Below are positions 11,314 to 13,131 of a stretch of DNA of 13,131 bases, piece by piece. The notes beneath the pieces were generated by a model that saw nothing but the letters and a program-made list of their open reading frames with translations, searched no databases and had not been told where the DNA came from. This DNA comes from Thoreauomyces humboldtii (Eukaryota > Chytridiomycota > Chytridiomycetes > Spizellomycetales > Powellomycetaceae): NCBI GenBank assembly GCA_027596035.1, contig JADGJA010000654.1, positions 1 through 13,131 of the forward strand. The letters run 5' to 3'. The stretch's first letter is position 1. Each line of letters begins with the position of its first letter. The position numbers and the translations under genes were made by a program.

Positions 11314-11816
11314 TTGTTTGATGCCAAGTGGTAGAATAGCTGCAGTAGATGGATCCCCGGCAGCTGAATCCTTGTAAGAATATCGGGACCAGCAGTGTGA
11401 ACCGAAGCACATTGGACGGTCAATTGTATTATCGGCTCGCAGGAGTGAGTTGCAGCTTCCTTAACAAGTGCGTCAAGTCATTTCGACAAAAAGATGGTAC
11501 TAGCATTTCAAGAAACCTGCATTACGACAAATGGCAATGAACCACCAAGAGCTTTTCAACGTTCTCTGCATCTGGTTTACAACTAGGTGACCAGGAAAGA
11601 GCGTCCGACAACGTGTTTGTACTCCCTGTAGGGCGTACTCCCTCGACTCCTGCTCTCTTTCCGGGGTGCGGGCACAGGTGGTGGTGGCTGTGTGCACTTT
11701 CGTAACGGGTTACGGTGTGTTTATAATTGTGCCGCTCCTGTTCTCGCACGGTCCTTGTAGGGTAACCCGTTGCCGCAGAACATTCCTCTCGTTCCCAGCA
11801 CTGACATTCTCGCAAC
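11314..11816 (+). promoter_or_regulatory. RIX1 3' region and leader/promoter of the F-box gene
   Basis: This 503-nt spacer separates two genes in tandem. No convincing coding exon is seen; an open frame of 63 codons at 11349-11540 has no recognisable content. It holds a near-copy of a RIX1 exon/intron junction sequence (11491-11510), and a 10-bp inverted repeat at 11704-11713 and 11762-11771 close to the F-box ATG. Confidence 0.5.
11704..11771. repeat. Inverted repeat AACGGGTTAC / GTAACCCGTT
   Basis: The arms at 11704-11713 and 11762-11771 are perfectly complementary over 10 bp, with 48 nt between them. The left arm also lies within a smaller dyad, CGTAAC-GG-GTTACG (11701-11714). The right arm ends 45 nt before the F-box start codon, so the repeat could be a DNA operator or an mRNA leader hairpin. 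Confidence 0.6.
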
Positions 11817-13004
11817 ATGGGCGGCTCCTCTGTCTTTTGCGCCGTGTGCGGGGTAGGATTCACGCCTTGGTTTGACGAAAAGGACGAGAAGCTCAAGGAA
11901 CGCCACGAGGAAGCCGCCTCCCATTCCCGCGAGCAGTGCATGTTTACCATCGATGGGACATTCACAGAGCCTTCTCAAATCGGCGACCCTGGCTGGGACA
12001 CCAACCACAATGACGTCCTGCCCGTCTTCCAGCCGGACACGCCCAAAAACAGGCTGGAATTTCCAGAGGACAAGGGCTGGAACCCAGTCGTTGTCAACGA
12101 GGTCTCGATCGACATTGACGATCCAAGGTCGAGCGTCCCGACCATCAGGCTTCAGCGAGCGCCTTCTCGCAATATCATTGAGGTTCTGGTGAAAGGCACT
12201 CCCGGCCCTCCGAAAAATGTCTTGGTAAAGCTCTACGCGATGGAGAGACGCCTGGATGAAGATTTTCCTGGGGAGGGTCTTCTCCTGCACTGGCGATGCG
12301 GCAAGGTCTTGGCAAACCTCATGGCGGTTTCTTGGAACATTCAACTCGGAAGTGACGGGGCCAAGGAATTATACCTCTGGCTTGCGGGCCAGTGTGATTT
12401 CATCGCACAAGGAAACTGGTACCACGAGTCGGTCTACGGAATGCAAGGCCAGGAATTTGAAGTGCGCGTCGGCTCCGAATGGGTCACCACCAACATCTCG
12501 GTGTTTCCACGCTTTCACCCCGCTGTCAGACCGACGCCCGTCGTTTACAGCCTCCCCTTCCTGTTCCCGCTTCCCCGCGAGATCCAACGGATGGTCTTGA
12601 CGATGCTAGACCTGGATGATCTGGCGACTCTCACCGGTGTCGACAAAGCGTCTCGATCGTTCCTCTCGGCCGACCACGCAGCGATATTTTGGAACAGGGC
12701 TTGCAACTCCGAGTTACTGCTTTGGATTTTTAACAAAGACATGCCGTCCCTGAACGAGGAAAACGAAGCGGTGGGGGCAGCAGACGACCTCTGCTGCTGT
12801 CAAGAACCAGCATGTGGAGGCTCGAACAAGATAGACTGGATGCATTATGTGGCCGAATGTCGCACTTCTCCCAACATCCGGAATAGGCGGCGGATCGTAG
12901 GAATTGCGAGTCAGATCACGCACGGCTTCAAAGGGCGCAACGACGAGGACGATGGCGCGTCTGACGAGGGGGATGGCGAAGGCATAGACAAGGATCTTGT
13001 ATAG
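11817..13004 (+). CDS. Fungal F-box-like protein with N-terminal CxxC motif
   Basis: One uninterrupted frame of 395 aa. The start context CAACATGGG is strong. Residues about 250-291 resemble an F-box (PLPREIQRMVLTMLDLDDLATL, then VDKASRSFLSA and a following IFWNRAC). F-box proteins usually bind Skp1 and present substrates to an SCF ubiquitin ligase; the substrate here is unknown. The protein begins MGGSSVFCAVCGVGF with C8-x2-C11, a start seen in a large group of fungal F-box-like proteins. A Cys-rich patch follows the F-box (C326-C328, C333). The segment DWMHYVAECRTSPNIRNRRRI (338-360) resembles the C-terminal conserved block of that group. The tail is acidic (DEDDGASDEGDGEG). The middle part (about 60-240) has no domain I recognise. 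It is the only gene in the window without an intron. Confidence 0.75.
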   Translation: MGGSSVFCAVCGVGFTPWFDEKDEKLKERHEEAASHSREQCMFTIDGTFTEPSQIGDPGWDTNHNDVLPVFQPDTPKNRLEFPEDKGWNPVVVNEVSIDIDDPRSSVPTIRLQRAPSRNIIEVLVKGTPGPPKNVLVKLYAMERRLDEDFPGEGLLLHWRCGKVLANLMAVSWNIQLGSDGAKELYLWLAGQCDFIAQGNWYHESVYGMQGQEFEVRVGSEWVTTNISVFPRFHPAVRPTPVVYSLPFLFPLPREIQRMVLTMLDLDDLATLTGVDKASRSFLSADHAAIFWNRACNSELLLWIFNKDMPSLNEENEAVGAADDLCCCQEPACGGSNKIDWMHYVAECRTSPNIRNRRRIVGIASQITHGFKGRNDEDDGASDEGDGEGIDKDLV

Positions 13005-13061
13005 AAGTTTTGGAGGAATTTGTCGAGTCGATAGATAGTTTGCACACGTCTCCTGGAGCAT

Positions 13062-13080
13062 GGGGGGGGGGGGGGGGGGG
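13062..13080 (+). repeat. Homopolymer of 19 G
   Basis: An uninterrupted run of 19 G begins 57 nt downstream of the F-box stop and is followed directly by an AT-rich stretch. It probably lies in the 3' UTR or terminator region. Its true length is uncertain because homopolymers are error-prone in sequencing. Confidence 0.9.
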
Positions 13081-13131
13081 AATATTTTTATATGGTAGAA
13101 GAATAACCCCAAACCCGCGGAAGCCACCCCC

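Noticed and set aside
11522..11965. A 147-codon open frame on the minus strand
   Set aside because: It overlaps the well-supported start of the F-box gene in antisense, is low-complexity and matches no family.

Overview
The window looks like nuclear DNA from a fungus, most likely a basidiomycete and probably Agaricomycotina. The reasons are: dense genes, many short GT..AG introns (52-99 nt) with CTAAC/CTRAY-type branch points, fungal families (Bem1/Scd2 scaffold, Rix1, fungal F-box protein), and a Cdk5-type kinase with a GVPCTAIRE helix. Genus and species cannot be read from the sequence. I see no bacterial, plasmid, viral or transposon features, no rRNA, no tRNA and no CRISPR array.

Six protein genes fill the window, and all models were rebuilt by hand from splice sites and reading phase. 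(1) 395-1999 (+): a Bem1/Scd2-like polarity scaffold, SH3-PX-PB1, 2 exons, 511 aa. (2) 2328-4231 (-): a Cdk5/Pho85-like cyclin-dependent kinase, 16 exons, 294 aa. (3) 4484-5265 (+): a mitochondrial NDUFAF3-like complex I assembly factor, 2 exons, 238 aa. (4) 5551-8232 (-): an ARS2/SERRATE-like RNA effector, 8 exons, about 741 aa. (5) 8710-11313 (+): a RIX1/PELP1-like ribosome-assembly protein, 7 exons, 742 aa. (6) 11817-13004 (+): a single-exon F-box-like protein of 395 aa.

The genes lie as convergent pair (1,2), divergent pair (2,3), convergent pair (3,4), divergent pair (4,5), then tandem (5,6). Two head-to-head intergenic regions (4232-4483 and 8233-8709) therefore probably act as shared promoters. 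The genes do not form a pathway cluster. Genes 1 and 2 could both touch polarity control (Bem1/Scd2 and Cdk5 families act on Cdc42-type polarity), and genes 4 and 5 both serve nuclear RNA or ribosome biogenesis, but nothing in the sequence shows direct cooperation.

The most notable structure is the kinase gene: 15 introns in 885 coding bases, with a run of six exons of only 15-35 nt at its 5' end. One is a 16-nt microexon that carries most of the cyclin-binding helix signature. Other points are a Bem1-like protein without the usual second SH3, a stop-free in-frame intron inside an SH3 domain, a 12-bp palindrome in the ARS2/RIX1 divergent promoter, a 10-bp inverted repeat in the F-box leader, a short repeated motif shared by two introns and an intergenic region, and a run of 19 G. 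I found no convincing new multi-gene system.
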